64,000 nt of DNA from Pascua guehoae (GCA_001600415.1 BCJX01000004.1:2007064-2071063), one strand, 5' to 3'; counted from the first letter of the stretch, positions 45,408 through 57,414 are shown. Made by a program: numbers and translations. Notes: generated from the letters alone by a model not told the origin.

Positions 45408-47422
45408 TTACGACCGAGGGCTCTCGACGTGCTCGAGTTCCTTATCCTTGTCCGTAACGGGCGTCTCGTACGCACCAACCGCCATCTGGTCTGCGGCATC
45501 CTTGCCGTCAAACAGACGCGTGACCTCCTCCAGCGTGTAGCCCTTGGTCTCGATGAGGAAGAAGTAGGCAATGACGACCCACACAAAGTCGAGAACGATA
45601 AAGACGATGTAGTATTTCCAACCGATTCGCTGGAGACCAATGGGGTTGACATACTGATTGAAGGCGATTGCGAGTGTCTGGATGAAGACGTAGAGGGAGA
45701 GCGCCTTGGAGCGGATACCATACGGAAGAATCTCGGTGGTGTCTGGGCATTTGTCAGACTGTAACCTGGAAAGGAAATGAATCGCAACACTTACAAAGTG
45801 CGCCGTTGACAATCCAACCGGCATTATAAGCCCAAAAGTAGATGTATAGGAACGGGATCACGGCGATACCGACGGCATGGTTCTGGGAGTTTGCAAACGA
45901 GCCCGAGAGTGCGGTAATAATAATGAAGCAGACTGTTACACCCGCCATGCACGTGAGCCAGAGAGGGCGGCGTCCCCAGCGTTCGACAAACTGAGCGGAG
46001 ATGGCAGAGTTGATGGTCGAGAAGATGGCCAGGCCGCCGTTGATTCCGGTAACCTGCTTCGGGTCGGTGATACCAACGAGCTCCAGAATCGGTGCGAGGT
46101 AGTACGAGACGAGGGCGTTACCCGCAAACTGGCCGGAGACGGCGATGAACAGGAGCACAAACACGCGGCGGCGATTGCCGGGGGTCTTAAACAGGTCGGA
46201 CCAACCCGAAGAACCGGCATCAAGCTCGAGACCGTGCTTGATTTCGGTCATCTCGTACTGGACAAGCGGGTCATCCATGTCACCATTAGCGTGGTGCTTT
46301 GCCAGGGTGCGCTGCGCTTCGTCCTCCTTCCCAATTGAGACGAGGTAGCGGGGTGACTCTGGCATCTGGCCGATGAGGATGTAAATCGCAATAGCCGCCG
46401 TGCCGATGCACTGGAACAGGGTAGGAAGACGCCATGCCCACCTGGATTGTCAGCTCAGGTTTGCTAAGGTCAGGAAGGGGAGGGCATGAGAGACACCCTT
46501 CCAGCCCCGCACTGTAGCAACCCTACTCACTCAGACTGCCAGTCCAGGGTGCCAAAACAGACCCAGGCCGCAACAACCGTGCCGAATTGGTAGGCAATGA
46601 ACCACAGTGCTGAGGCACGGGCACGAAGACGCTGCAGGGTGAGCCCATAATCGGCGGCTTTTGGCTGATGTGTCATTTTCTTTTACCTACCGGATGACAA
46701 ATCTCCTGCATTAGAGGAGGGCCGATGGTCGACTGCATGCCAAGGGCTGCACCCATGAGGGCACGACCCCCAATGAGGCCGCCGCGGTTCTTGGCAAAAG
46801 TGTTGACAAGAGCGCCAGCGATAGAGATAAGAACGGCGAGAAGGAGGGTAAGGCGGCGCCCAAAACGGTCGCCGAGGAATGAGGCGATAAAAGGTGTCAC
46901 GATGGCGGGGAAGTAAAAGATGGCCGCGATGAGGCCCAGAATGTCCCCTTGTGGCTTGTCAAAGTAGCCTGTCCATTGGGGCATTGCTTGAAGAGCGTTA
47001 AGAAGGGTGCCATCGTACTGAGTGTTAGTCGCGCATGAATCTGTGAGGAGACAAGGGTTTTTACGGTTGGGCGCCTGCTTATCTCCAGTATCTTATCGAC
47101 AAGTACTCACGCCCCTATAATACATCAGCTCAAGATCAGGAACAAGGTCTGAGGCAGGCGACCCACTCACCATGTCCACGCATTACACCAAAGGATGACA
47201 ACGGTGAAGATGTTCTTGCGAAGGCCAGGGTCTTTCCACCATTTTGGATTGGTGTTGTCTACTGTTAGCTGTGGTCCAAAGAGGGGGTGGTGTTGGTATG
47301 ATGATGGGCTGCCTCAGGTTGGGCGCCACGCAATTCGGCCGGCTCCTAGTGTGTGGGATTCACAATGCCTTTCGATATCACTCACTTGGGATGGTCGCGA
47401 AGGCGGGTTGTGTTGGTGGCAT
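45408..47422 (-). CDS. MFS sugar porter, lactose-permease-like, with a 4-nt microexon
   Basis: Minus strand, seven exons: 47422-47386, 47261-47171, 47114-47111 (4 nt), 47017-46691, 46631-46531, 46441-45795 and 45742-45408 (1542 nt, 513 residues). Motifs: NIFTVVILWCNAWTWGYDGTLLN (helix 1; the WGY junction needs the microexon), FLGDRFGRRLTLLL (loop 2-3), GGRALMGAALGMQST, WAWRLPTLFQ, MPESPRYLVSIGKEDEAQ, FVERWGRRPLW (loop 8-9) and FFLIETKGYTLEEVTRLFDG. This fits the fungal Lac12-like sugar-porter branch that imports lactose, cellobiose or related disaccharides and xylooligomers. The start ATG at 47422 is the only one giving a continuous phase through two upstream short exons. Confidence 0.87.
47111..47114 (-). 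other. 4-nt microexon (GGGC) of the lactose-permease-like gene
   Basis: The minus strand reads TGGACATG|gtgagt...tattatag|GGGC|gtgagt...cactcag|TACGATGG. Both introns have consensus donors and branch-like sites (gctgat, actaac). Joining without the 4 nt shifts the frame; with it the codons are TGG GGC TAC GAT, the conserved W/F-G-Y-D-G of sugar porters. Confidence 0.85.
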
Positions 47423-48949
47423 GTTGGCGCTTGGAGTAGGTGGATGGGAAGCGGAGTCAAGCCCTCCTCGGACTGCAATATATGCATCGCACAGCGCGTC
47501 GGTAGCCGGGCCATCTTTCTTGAGGGGCTACACGCGACCCCACGGAGCAACAGCATCGGACCAAAGTGTATGGGCACAATGCCCCTGATGGCGATACGGG
47601 CCCCCAGTGTCAGCTCCATGGTCACGTCGCCGACCATGTTTTCACAGCCGAGTTCACAGTGAACGGAAATGTCAAAGCATCGAACGGGAATCTGGTGTCC
47701 ACATTGGCAACCGTTCTCAGCACCAACCAACTGCTTGAACGGCAATACTCTGCATCTATCACAAGGCAAAGGCCGTGCCTTTGAGCACCAGCCACTCCCT
47801 CGGTCCTTTCAACCAAGAGACACCAATACCGGACCTTTGCTTGACGGGGAAAGGACGGGATGGTTGTGTGGGGACATGTTTCTTGTGGTTGGCCTGCGGC
47901 CGACCACTATGGACCGAAGCGCTCGGTGCGTTCATGTTACTACTGAAGCTGCTTCGCAGCCTACCATGAGGACAGTTCATCGGGCGGTTACCCGACACAT
48001 GTCCCCTGAGTGGACGCCACAACACACTGGTCGTGCCCACCGAACAAGGAGTGTCTCCACCACAGTGGACGGAGTGGGCTGCGGACCGTGATATGACGGA
48101 ATACCCGCGGTCCGTGTACATCGGATATCAGGAACGATCATTCCATTGGATAAGCGACCGGCCGGCATTGACGAACTGACATTGTCAGTTGCCGAAGAGC
48201 CCTTGAGGTTTGTCACCGCAATTGCGGAGCTTCCTGTTCATACTTGTCGCCGCAGAGTTGCTCAGAGGCAACGATGGGAGTGAAGCTGACGTGCGTGAGC
48301 CCTTGACACTACAGGGCTATGACATCAGCTTGGGGTCTGGATCGCATCCGATTCAACAAGACGTCTGTCACAACGCCCGACCGCACTAACATGGGAAGTG
48401 GGCAGACAACGTTCAATCCCAAACTACCAATAAACATCGTGTAGCCCTTTCAACACCACATGCTTCCATATCATTTTGAGGTTCCCTGTAGAGACCTCCC
48501 TCACACCTTCCCAGGCCCTGCAGTACAATTGCTCGTCTGGAGCATGTTCCGGGTTAGTCACCCTTGTCATCTGTCACACCAAACATTCTTCCGACATTTG
48601 CCGCGCTCGGCTAGATGCCCGGCCAGCTACCGGTATTGCGCGCGGCCAACTATGGGTCATCTGGTTGCTCTTGGCACGGCGTCGGACAGTTGGAGTTGTG
48701 TCAAGGTCGGGGCCCCATCTCCCAAGCCCTCGCAAGGACTGAGACCAACTGCACTCAATAACATTCATTCATTTCGTTACTTTACTATCGCAAGGGTATA
48801 CCGGTACAGCGGTATAACGTCAATTTTTATTTATTTATTTACTTCTCACATTGACCGGGTATGCAGGACGGCGGGGCCAGCCCTCTGTCCAAACGTTCCA
48901 AACAAGCAATGACGAGCGGGGTGTGCTGCAAAAGGCTCCCCTACAGCTA
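47423..48949. other. Intergenic, no gene seen
   Basis: 1.5 kb between the lactose-permease-like promoter and the 3' end of the calpain-type gene. Open frames up to 155 codons show no splice structure or domains. An AT-rich stretch near 48825-48845 (TTTATTTATTTATTT) probably lies in the calpain gene's 3' untranslated region. Confidence 0.5.
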
Positions 48950-51262
48950 TTAGCAACTCCCATCCGAGGCAATGATGGCACCATCGGCACATCCCGGGGG
49001 GCACGACTCTGGGGTTGCAACACCATTAGGGACCTGTGGGAAGAGCCAACACGTTGCCTCTTTCGTAGAGGCAGGCTCAGCCGCAGTCGACGCGGGGGGC
49101 GGCGAGGCTTCAACCGTAGGTGTATCTATTGATGCCGATGGCGTGTTATCGGGGGCTGTCGGGTGTGAGGGCGTGGGGTACGGCGGGAGCCGCGAATAGG
49201 ATATGGGTTGGGGGTGCGAGGGTGTTGGGTAGGGCGGGAGCCGCGAATACGAGAAGGGGCCGGGGGACGACGATTCCGCAGCCACTGAAACGGATGGGCT
49301 CACTGAGGCCGTCGATGGCTCGGAATATGGGGATGGAGAAGCTGAACTCGCTGCCGGTGTCGACGATTGCTCGTACTCTGGGGATGGGGAAGCCGAAGCC
49401 GAGCTCGACGACTGTTCGAAGTTTGGGTATGGAGAAGCCGAAACCGAGCTCGACGGCTGGTCGTACTCTTGGGATGGCGAAGCCGAAGCCGAGCTCGACG
49501 ACTGTTCGAAGTTTGGGTATGGAGAAGCCGAAACCGAGCTAGCCGATTGCTCGAAGTCCGGGGATGGAGAAGCCGAAGCCGAGCTCGCCGTAGGTGTCGA
49601 TGATGGTTTGAATTCTGGGGATGGGGAGGCCGAAGCCGAACTCGCCGCTGGTGTCGAGGACTGCTCCGGCTCTGAGGATGGGGAAACTGAACTCGCCACC
49701 GGTGCAGACGACGGCTCGGATGGGGATTCAGAGGCTGAACTCGCCGCAGGCGTCGTTGACTGTTCGGAGTCGGGTGAAGCTTGGGCAGATGGTGACTGAT
49801 CGGTGGTGGGCGCCGGGTAGACCGATGGTGATGACGATGCCGAGTCACTGGCGTGGTTGTGAACCTCTTCAGCGGCTGCTTTAGCGGCTGCCACTACTCC
49901 AGCTGCGCTGGCACCGGCGCGACTGCCGCTGCCGCTGCAACTGCTACAGGGCCAGCCGCATCAACGGCCGCGGCTGCGGCAGCCACCGCAGCGGAATCGG
50001 CCCCGGCAGCGACTGCTTCTTCCGCTGCAGTTGCGGCTGCATTGGCAAGCTCTTCGGCACTTGCTTGAACAGCCTTGGGGGCGGGGCAACTGGCTGCTTG
50101 ACGACGGGCGTGCATAGTTGCTGGTGGTACGTCTGCTTTGGCCATTTTGTCCACTCGGCCACGAAGGTCCCGCCATGGATACGATTTTGGCTGCGTCTCA
50201 TCCCAGGGGTTGACAAGGACTGCCCTATTGGTCGTTAGCTAATATCTATGTCGCTACGCTGCGGCTTACTCGTCTGCCGTGGCTGACTGTACCCCATACG
50301 CGTGTGTAAAAATTCTTTGTACTCCGTTATCGTGGCGCTTTTTGGCAGATTGATTAGTTTGACCTTGTGTCCGAGAAGCAGTTCCAAAGGCTGTGGTCTG
50401 TTGGTATTACTGTAGCCACATGGCACAAGGGTGGCACTTGAACCAACCGCACGTTCGGATGACTCACTCGATTGACATCCTCTCCCGCGTCACAGTCTAC
50501 GCCGCGCTCATCCATTAACGCTTTTACAACAGCACGAGGCCACCTGAGCGATTCGGTTAATCAACCAGTCTGAAACTTGGGGACGTCTTTTAGACCGACT
50601 CACCAAGGTCTTGAATCACTCATCTTGGGCAGCCTTCTATCATCCTTGATGCTATGGAACGTAACTCTGGCGCACGCTGGTTGAGGTGGTCTCGAGTTTG
50701 ACCCTGTTGCCCCACCATCGACAGGCAAATTTACGAAGGCGCTCCCCTCCGGGTCGTCGGGGTCTGCCCAGACCATTTCGTTCAAGACATGAGGGGCTTT
50801 TGCAGCGATTTCTTTGAGTGCCGACAGTAGCCAACAATTTGCCCCTCTGTCCTGAACTACGTCTGCTTGATTTACTCCAGCTGGTCCCTTCAAAAGGGGC
50901 TTGCCAGCTTGACGAAGGTATATTCTGTTGACGTTCGAAACATCGACAGCAGGGGAAAGGCCAAAGCGGTGAAGGTAGCCATTGAGGCGGGGGTAGGTCG
51001 TATGGCGACAAGGCGGAATTGGGGTGGCATTGGCACATCCGACTGTTAATCGTTGTCAGCTGGTCTGTACTGGCACAATGGCGGTCGTTGGTGGTAGGAA
51101 TTGGGATCACTGAGGCCCCCCAAGTTCCCTCCGCGGGAGGTGGGGGGAGGAAAGTAGGGGGAGGGTCAAGGCAAGTTGGATTGGACGTGGGATACACTAC
51201 TCACTCTGCCACGCTAGAAGCAAACAAAAGAACGTGAACAGTCGCATTTTACACGCATCCAT
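48950..51262 (-). CDS. Predicted secreted calpain-type cysteine protease with Ser/Pro-rich repeat tail
   Basis: Minus strand, six exons: 51262-51205, 51042-50604, 50543-50468, 50397-50270, 50224-49915 and 49864-48950 (1926 nt, 641 residues). The first exon encodes a signal peptide (MRLFTFFCLLLAW). The catalytic domain has all three calpain motifs in order: QDRGANCWLLSAL with Cys (about 89), a WWPRAVVKAL segment, FTHAYGVQS with His (about 223) and VLVNPWDET with Asn (about 239). It is followed by an Ala-rich helix region (about 265-335) and about 250 residues of degenerate Ser/Ala/Pro/Glu repeats, ending in a Cys-containing tail. Calpains are normally cytosolic; a signal peptide is unusual. 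The 50-nt intron between Ala-rich and repeat parts is the least certain joint. Activity is inferred from motifs. Confidence 0.68.
49270..49800 (-). repeat. Coding minisatellite of the calpain-type protease
   Basis: Tandem 45-90 nt units encode variants of SSSxSASPxPxFEQ. Two nearly identical long units lie at about 49395-49455 and 49500-49545. The array keeps frame. Confidence 0.85.
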
Positions 51263-52292
51263 GGAAAGACTGTGGTATGTAACAAGTAGACTCAAGAGTG
51301 GGCAAGAAGAGTTGCTCGCTGAGCCCAGTTCTCGCTTTTTAACCAACTGTCCGCCGATTCTCTCCAACGTGTTGTCCTCTCCCAGGGAGCGATAAACATC
51401 ACGCGTTGCATTTCGGCCTTTGTCTCCAGGATGTACGTATCTCGAACTGTCACCCGCGCAGCATGCGTTCACTGTGTTGCGTGCATTGCGTTATAGCAGA
51501 TACCAAAACAGCTGCTAGCAACCGCACACAGTCTCGTCGTCAAGTTGTACACGCCACTATAGACTGCACTGTCAACCATTCTTCCCAGCTTGCTCCTTCA
51601 CATGATGTCCTGTCGTGAGGATCTGGATCGACGTCGCGTTACGCGTGGGTGTTTCAGCCAGTGCCTCACGGGTTCACTTGTCTTGACTTTGTCGCGTCAC
51701 GGTTGTGGCACTTGCTCAAAATAGCTGCTTGAAACCGTCGTCGCATTTGCACTACTGTGCAGTACTCGCATGATCTCAAGGCAGCTAGCTCTTAACTCCT
51801 CCTCGAATGGTCTTTGTCATGAGGATCGATGAGCATCACGTGTGTGTGCCGCCAGGGGAACGGCAAACGTTCCTTGCTGACTACATGGACTACTGAACAG
51901 CCTACGTGCCTGACTCGTGGTGACGCGTCACATGTCGGAAGTGCGTGCGTCACAGCGTGCACGCGTGACCAATTTCAAAAGGAGATGCTAACAATAGCTC
52001 GCCCACTCCTGTCACGTTGCTACATACCGTAGTAACTGGGTTGCCAGGCAGCCGTGTTTGAATGTGTCAGCTGAAACAAGACAAAGGAGCGCCCGCGGGG
52101 GGAAGAGGGGTTGGGGACTGCGTCGTGCGTGTGAAAGTGTGTTGAATGGTCGGTCATTGCTCCTTCGGGTCGACTTGCAATCCATTGTTGCATCTCCCTC
52201 ACACCTCTTCACCTTGCCCTCTTCATTCTACTCCTTCCCCTTCATCCTCAACCTCCACGCTCAAGTTACTGCTTGTCGTTTGGCTACCAACC
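51263..52292. other. Intergenic: divergent promoter region
   Basis: 1.03 kb between the divergent calpain-type and F-box genes. No gene, RNA or repeat is supported. Confidence 0.5.
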
Positions 52293-53318
52293 ATGCCTTT
52301 CAGTCGTAATGTCGAGGCCGCTAGCCCTCCGGACGGTTCACCACCAGCGTCACAGCAACTCACCGACAGTCCGATGCCAACCCTGCCTCTGGAACTTGTC
52401 GAGCACATTGTTTCGTATCTCGATCCAACAGAGGACCGACAGTCGCTCGTTAATGTCCTCCAGGTATCGACGACTTGGTGGGAAGCTGGTGCCTCAGCCC
52501 TCTACCGCGACATGACCCTCGACCCAGAGCGATTGCGACTTCTCTTTTCCGGAGGCAGGCCAGCTGACCTAGAGGAGCGCCGCAAGCTCATTGCCCCCGG
52601 GCGACATGTTATCACTCGCCAACTTGATCGTGCGCTGCAGCTCTCTGGTGGTATGCTGAGCCCACGTACTCGACGAGCACTGGGGTTTGTCGAAAGCTTG
52701 ACGCTTATCGCGTCCTTCGTATTGGCCGACTATGCGATGCTCTGCGCGGTAGCGGCTGCCGTGCCCAACGTCCCCCTCTTCCCACGCGTGCGCAAACTCC
52801 TTCTCCGCACCCGATCCGACTCTCCCTATACCGGCGTCTGGGATGAGTGTCGTGGGAGAATACCTCAAGTGGCGGGCGACGGCGTTTTGTTCTTCGATTG
52901 CCCAGATGTCTGCATGGCAGGCGGGATACAGAGTATAACGCCACTCTGCCTGCCTGCCAGGCATATACCGAACCTTTGCGCCCACATCATGATGGCGGAC
53001 AGCGTGCTGGAGTACCACCTCCCACGCCAAGGCGAGTCGATTATAGTCTACGACGAGTTTGTTGGTCGTTTTGCAGGACACGCATCACAGCAAGGGTGGC
53101 TGTCAAAGTGGGAGAACGAGCTGGCGAAGCGCAACACCCCACCCGTCCGTATCTGTTTTAGGTACCCAGACGAAGGAAGGCATATTCTCGACGAGCTGGA
53201 AGCCAAGGCTGGCTGGAGATCAGATCCGACAGCAAAAGTCCAGCTCCTGTTTTTTGACAGCAGTGGCGAAGGGTGTCCCTCGTGTACCATATGCGGTGGG
53301 TCCCAGATGTGTTCTTGA
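52293..53318 (+). CDS. F-box-like protein
   Basis: Single exon, 341 residues. The start is the Met at 52293 (MPFSRNVEAASPP), since the frame upstream is leader-like. Near the N-terminus, TLPLELVEHIVSYLDPTEDRQSLVNVLQVSTTWWEAGASALYRDM (residues 29-73) follows the F-box pattern LP.E....I...L.......L......S..W...A...LYR. The rest has no leucine-rich or WD repeats that I can see; it contains CPDVCMAGG, CPSC and CGG near the C-terminus, which could bind metal. F-box proteins link substrates to SCF ubiquitin ligases through Skp1. Family assignment rests on the short motif only. No introns, unlike most neighbours. Confidence 0.7.
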   Translation: MPFSRNVEAASPPDGSPPASQQLTDSPMPTLPLELVEHIVSYLDPTEDRQSLVNVLQVSTTWWEAGASALYRDMTLDPERLRLLFSGGRPADLEERRKLIAPGRHVITRQLDRALQLSGGMLSPRTRRALGFVESLTLIASFVLADYAMLCAVAAAVPNVPLFPRVRKLLLRTRSDSPYTGVWDECRGRIPQVAGDGVLFFDCPDVCMAGGIQSITPLCLPARHIPNLCAHIMMADSVLEYHLPRQGESIIVYDEFVGRFAGHASQQGWLSKWENELAKRNTPPVRICFRYPDEGRHILDELEAKAGWRSDPTAKVQLLFFDSSGEGCPSCTICGGSQMCS

Positions 53319-53989
53319 AGTTGATTCCATCAGGAAAAACCTGGCTGGGACCCCCTTGCTTTTAGGTCTACTGTGCGACGTCGATTTAGTCCAGAATGAA
53401 TTTGTTGCAAGCGTGCACCTCTCCGTCCACCCCTCCCTCCCACAACATACAACGTACATTGCAATGCATTGTTTGCAATGTCACCCCTATAGTACCTTCT
53501 TAACCTCCACTGGCGAGTGTCTCAGAGAGGCAACCTACCAAGCTATCGACCTCCACCTGCGACATGCCCTGGGCGCAAGTCGCTTGACCTCCTCACGTGA
53601 TCCCGGTCCATGGGTCCAGCCACCAAACGGCGCGGCCGCGGCCGCCTGGACCACAGCCTGCGGCCAATGGCTGAGCCGGCCTGATCCGGCGCCGAGCGAT
53701 TCAGTAGTGCAAGTACTGCAGTTGTCGGGTGGCAACCTGGCGCTGACCAGCCCTACTGACATGCTTCGTCGGTCATATCATGGACAAGCACGGCCAAATT
53801 CCCGTTCGCCCAACTTGCCGGTCGCAACGTTTCCTATCGTGCCGACAAACACGCTCACAAAGGTCCGATGGATGACGTTCTGGGCAACCAAAGCACCTGG
53901 TACTTAGGTATGACCCGAACCAAAGTTGGGTGCATACCCAAGTCCCGTTGCGCGTTCGTTGCCCCCTACTCTAGCTCGCTGTTTCCGAC
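53319..53989 (+). other. Intergenic, promoter of the GH51 gene
   Basis: 671 nt. Open frames continue from the F-box gene in other frames but have no support. No repeat or RNA gene seen. Confidence 0.5.
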
Positions 53990-55925
53990 ATGGCTGCCCA
54001 CCTCACCCCTTCACACCTGCAGTACCAGGCCACTGTGGGCGCGCAGACGTACGCCAACTTTAAGAAAGGTTACGAACATGCCGAGTCATTTTCAAAGGTA
54101 CCCATCGTCATCGACGCGCGCGTCAAGGCGCATCCTTCCGCGGGGCCAGTGACACCCCTGTTGTACGCCGGCTTCCTCGAGCACCTCGGAAGGTGCATCT
54201 ATGGAGGAATCGTTGACAATGCGGCCGACCCATCGCCAGCCGACCTTCTTGTTGCCCAAGGCAATGGACGTGCGGGTTGGCGCAAGGACGTCCAGAAGGT
54301 CCTTGCCGCCGATGGTGAACTGGCTGTCCCGATGATGCGCTGGCCTGGTGGCAACTATGTCTCAAACTACCACTGGCAGGACGGCATCGGCCCCGTCGAG
54401 CAACGCCCCAAGCGCATCGAGCTGGCGTGGCGCACCACCGAGTCCAACCAGTTCGGTACGGACGAGTTTATCGACCTGTGCCGCGCCAACGGGTGGGAGC
54501 CATACCTCTGTCTCAACATGGGCTCGGGGACGTATGAGGAAGCGTGAGTGACATGGCTGGGTAGGAAGGCATGGTGGAGAGCATACGGGGTGGTAGATGA
54601 GTAGCTGGAACGGAATGCTGACAGCATCAGCCTTGCCTGGGTTGAGTACTGTAACGGCACTGGTGACACGCACTGGGCCAACCTACGTCGCAAGAACACT
54701 GGTCGCGACGAGCCTCATAACGTCAAGTACTGGGGTCTTGGTAACGAGAGTGAGTCTTGGTGGTGAGGTGGTGGTGTCGTTTGAGCTCTTGTGCGGCAGC
54801 CTGCGGCCACCTTCAGCACATGCTATTCCCTGGGGACCGACAGTGGCGGTTTCCAAGGCTTCCGCGCATGCCAGGATTGAGTGCCACCTGCTTTCTGACG
54901 ATAGCTGACTTCCAGTGTGGGGCCCATGGCAGGTCGGCAATCTTACTGCCCTTGAGTACGCCCTCAGGTGCAAGCAGTGGGCACACGGCATCAAGCTTGT
55001 CGACCCCACTGTCAAGCTGATCTCGTCTGGTGAGACAGGCTGGGCCGACTGGGACCGCGTGGTGCTGCAGCACGTCATCCCCTACGTCGACATGCACTCG
55101 TTGCACTTCTACTCAGTCCTCTTCCACGAAATCCTCACGACCCCCGGCAACGACTACGAAAAGAACGTATTCGGTCCCCAGGCGGCCGAAAAGGGTATCG
55201 AGATCACCAAATCATTGATCGACTTTGTCAACATTGACAATGCCGTCCGGGGAGTTCCTGCCAAGGACGTCAAGATATGTTACGACGAGTGGAACGTGTA
55301 CGACCAGACTCTGGCGACCGTCGAGAACGGCCTCGAGCAGATTTACAACTTTACGGACCTGCTCGGCACCGTCGCGTGGCTCAATCTCCTTGTTCGCCAG
55401 AGCAAGGACATTGGTATCGCGTGCATCGCCCAGTCGTGCAACGTGATCGCTCCAATCCTCACTCGCAACGATGCCATCCTTCGCCAGTGCACATTCTACC
55501 CGCTGCAGCTGTTCGCCAACTTGATGAAGGACGGCCATGTTCTTCAGACGCCCACGCTCCCAGAATACTATGACGGCGTAACATACCCCGTCTTCGTCCA
55601 GCAAGTATGCAACCCAGCCTACATTGACATTGTGGCAATGGTCAAGGAGGATGGCCCCAGCTCGTCAATCCGCATCTCGGTCCTCAATCGTCACCCGACC
55701 CTCGACTGGGACGCCAGCGACATCTCATTTGGCGGTGTCAACGTCGACAAGGTCACAGTGCACGAAATGTACTCGGACGATCTCTCTGCTGCCAACACCT
55801 GGGACGAGCCCGACACTCTCAAGCCCATTGTTACAGAGTACTCTGCGGCCGACTGGGCGAAGCACGAGCACATCGTTCGCAAGCACTCATGGCAGTTTAT
55901 CGTCGTCGACGGTAAGGCGGCCTAG
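53990..55925 (+). CDS. GH51 alpha-L-arabinofuranosidase (intracellular type)
   Basis: Three exons: 53990-54543, 54631-54749 and 54916-55925 (1683 nt, 560 residues). GH51 motifs: [74 protein letters not shown] with the acid/base Glu (about 224) and ICYDEWNVY with the nucleophile Glu (about 349). The C-terminal beta domain is present and the length matches the shorter, bacterial-like intracellular enzymes of about 500 residues and not the secreted fungal ones of about 630. No signal peptide is seen. It would release arabinose from imported arabino-oligosaccharides, complementing the AA14 and GH5 enzymes. The bacterial-like form may reflect old transfer, but introns are present. Confidence 0.9.
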
Positions 55926-56005
55926 ATGGCTCACACGAGTCGTAGACACAATGTATATCATGTGGTTTATTTTTACGCCGATCATTATTGTTAAGCTATG
56001 GCTCC

Positions 56006-56575
56006 TCACACCATGAAGGACAGAACCTGCCACAAGTGCTCCATTGAAAGAGTTTCGCCTTCACATGGGGCCAAGGCGTGAGCAATGCGGACAGTCTGCT
56101 TGATGATACGACCGTTGACGACCTCGGCCTCGCTGAGCTCGTCCACGTCGAATGGGTCCAAGGGGTGCACTGCTCCGATGTATGGCGCACAAAGGCAAAT
56201 AAACTGTAATGTGAGCTCATCATTCTTGTTTGAGCGCATATCTTTTGCCAGAGAACCTTCCGCGAGGCCTGGTCAAGATTCTAGAAGTTCAGGCTCAGCG
56301 ATAATCGCGATGCAAACGCGTCGTCGAGCCTAAATGGATTAATAGAGTACTAGAGCCTCGAGAGCCACTGACTCTTCCACCCTGTTCGTCGTGAGGACGA
56401 GGACTGAGGAATGTCAGCAAAACTTCCCCAGAGAAATCGAATGTACCCACCACCGTTGTAATACTCGAGTACTGGGAATCTGCCAGCTACCAAAACAAAT
56501 TCAAAGATTGAACGTACACCGGAGGACACGCCGACCATGGCATTCCGCTCAATCTCGGTGGTCGACCGACCATCC
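56006..56575 (-). pseudogene. Relic of a fungal AAA-ATPase with an in-frame stop
   Basis: Minus strand pieces, in order: TEIERNAMVGV (about 56555), FPVLEYYNG (about 56470), LVLTTNRVEE (about 56390), LDDAFASRLSLSLNF (about 56320), then a TAG where the family would continue, NLDQASRKVLWQK, and finally VVNGRIIKQTVRIAHALA to a stop at 56006. These match the C-terminal half of fungal AAA-ATPases (RNALVS.FLR.LEY..GIL.LTTNR......F.SRI......NGR.I.N....A..LA). Several pieces are separated by intron-like sequence. The N-terminal half, including Walker A, is not present upstream and the TAG interrupts the frame, so I call it a relic. The last piece is still an open frame of 77 codons. Confidence 0.65.
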
Positions 56576-57414
56576 CCTTCAGTCCGTTGAACCCTTCCGT
56601 CGGCCCTTTACCCTCCCAGGATCTCCCCATGCGCAGCTGAACCCGACGGCTCGTATAGGAGTCGTCTCGCATCCCTATCGTAGTATCGTTCTACCACTCC
56701 GCGACACGGTTCTGTCTATATGCAAGGCAAGCACGCCACGATGGCGGGTGTGAGTGTCAGGGCTTCAATTGTACGCGAAATGGGTTGCAGCGGAGACGAT
56801 ATCAGATATGGAACGTGACTGAGCGGCCCAGGACTATGGACAGTCCCGGGTGGTCTAGGCTGGAGTGGGTGTTGGGTTATGGTACCCCCTCGGTGGTGAG
56901 GCAGAGGCGATGGTGGGTTGTATGTGGTCACTTGACGTGGATTGAGGGGTCGGAGGGCGAGCTTGGTGGGGTATTCCTAGGATGGCATCTGTGCTGATGA
57001 CACTCACCCGCCACCCGCGCTGATTGGTGTGACACCCACCGGAACAGACACATCTGAACCGTGCTCGCACTGAGCGGTGATTCACCCATCCGTGCGGCGC
57101 GCCGCGTCGGTCAGACATCCAAAAGCAACGAACCATTTCATTTTGAGGTTATTCACAAGGTCAAATCCGGAGGGTCACTTGCTCCGTTCCAACTCAACCG
57201 CACTCAGAAGACGAAGTGTGTGTCAGTCCGCCAGGATGACAATGACACGCAATGACACACCCATGTTGTTGCGACTGTGAAGCTTTTTCAATGGGGGAAG
57301 AGCGACAGGGGGAGGATGGGCTCATGCACAGAAAGGATATAAACGCGGACCACATAAGTGGGGTGGCGTGTAAGAGGAAGATAAAAGAGTGAACGGCGAC
57401 CAATGGAAGGGCAG
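56576..57414. other. Intergenic, no gene seen
   Basis: 839 nt between the AAA-ATPase relic and the two-TM protein gene. No AAA N-terminal sequence, RNA gene or repeat is recognisable. Confidence 0.5.

Noticed and set aside
49300..49848. 182-codon minus-strand His/Arg/Pro frame
   Set aside because: Frame-shifted reading of the calpain-type gene's repeat array; the Ser/Pro/Glu frame continues to the catalytic exons.
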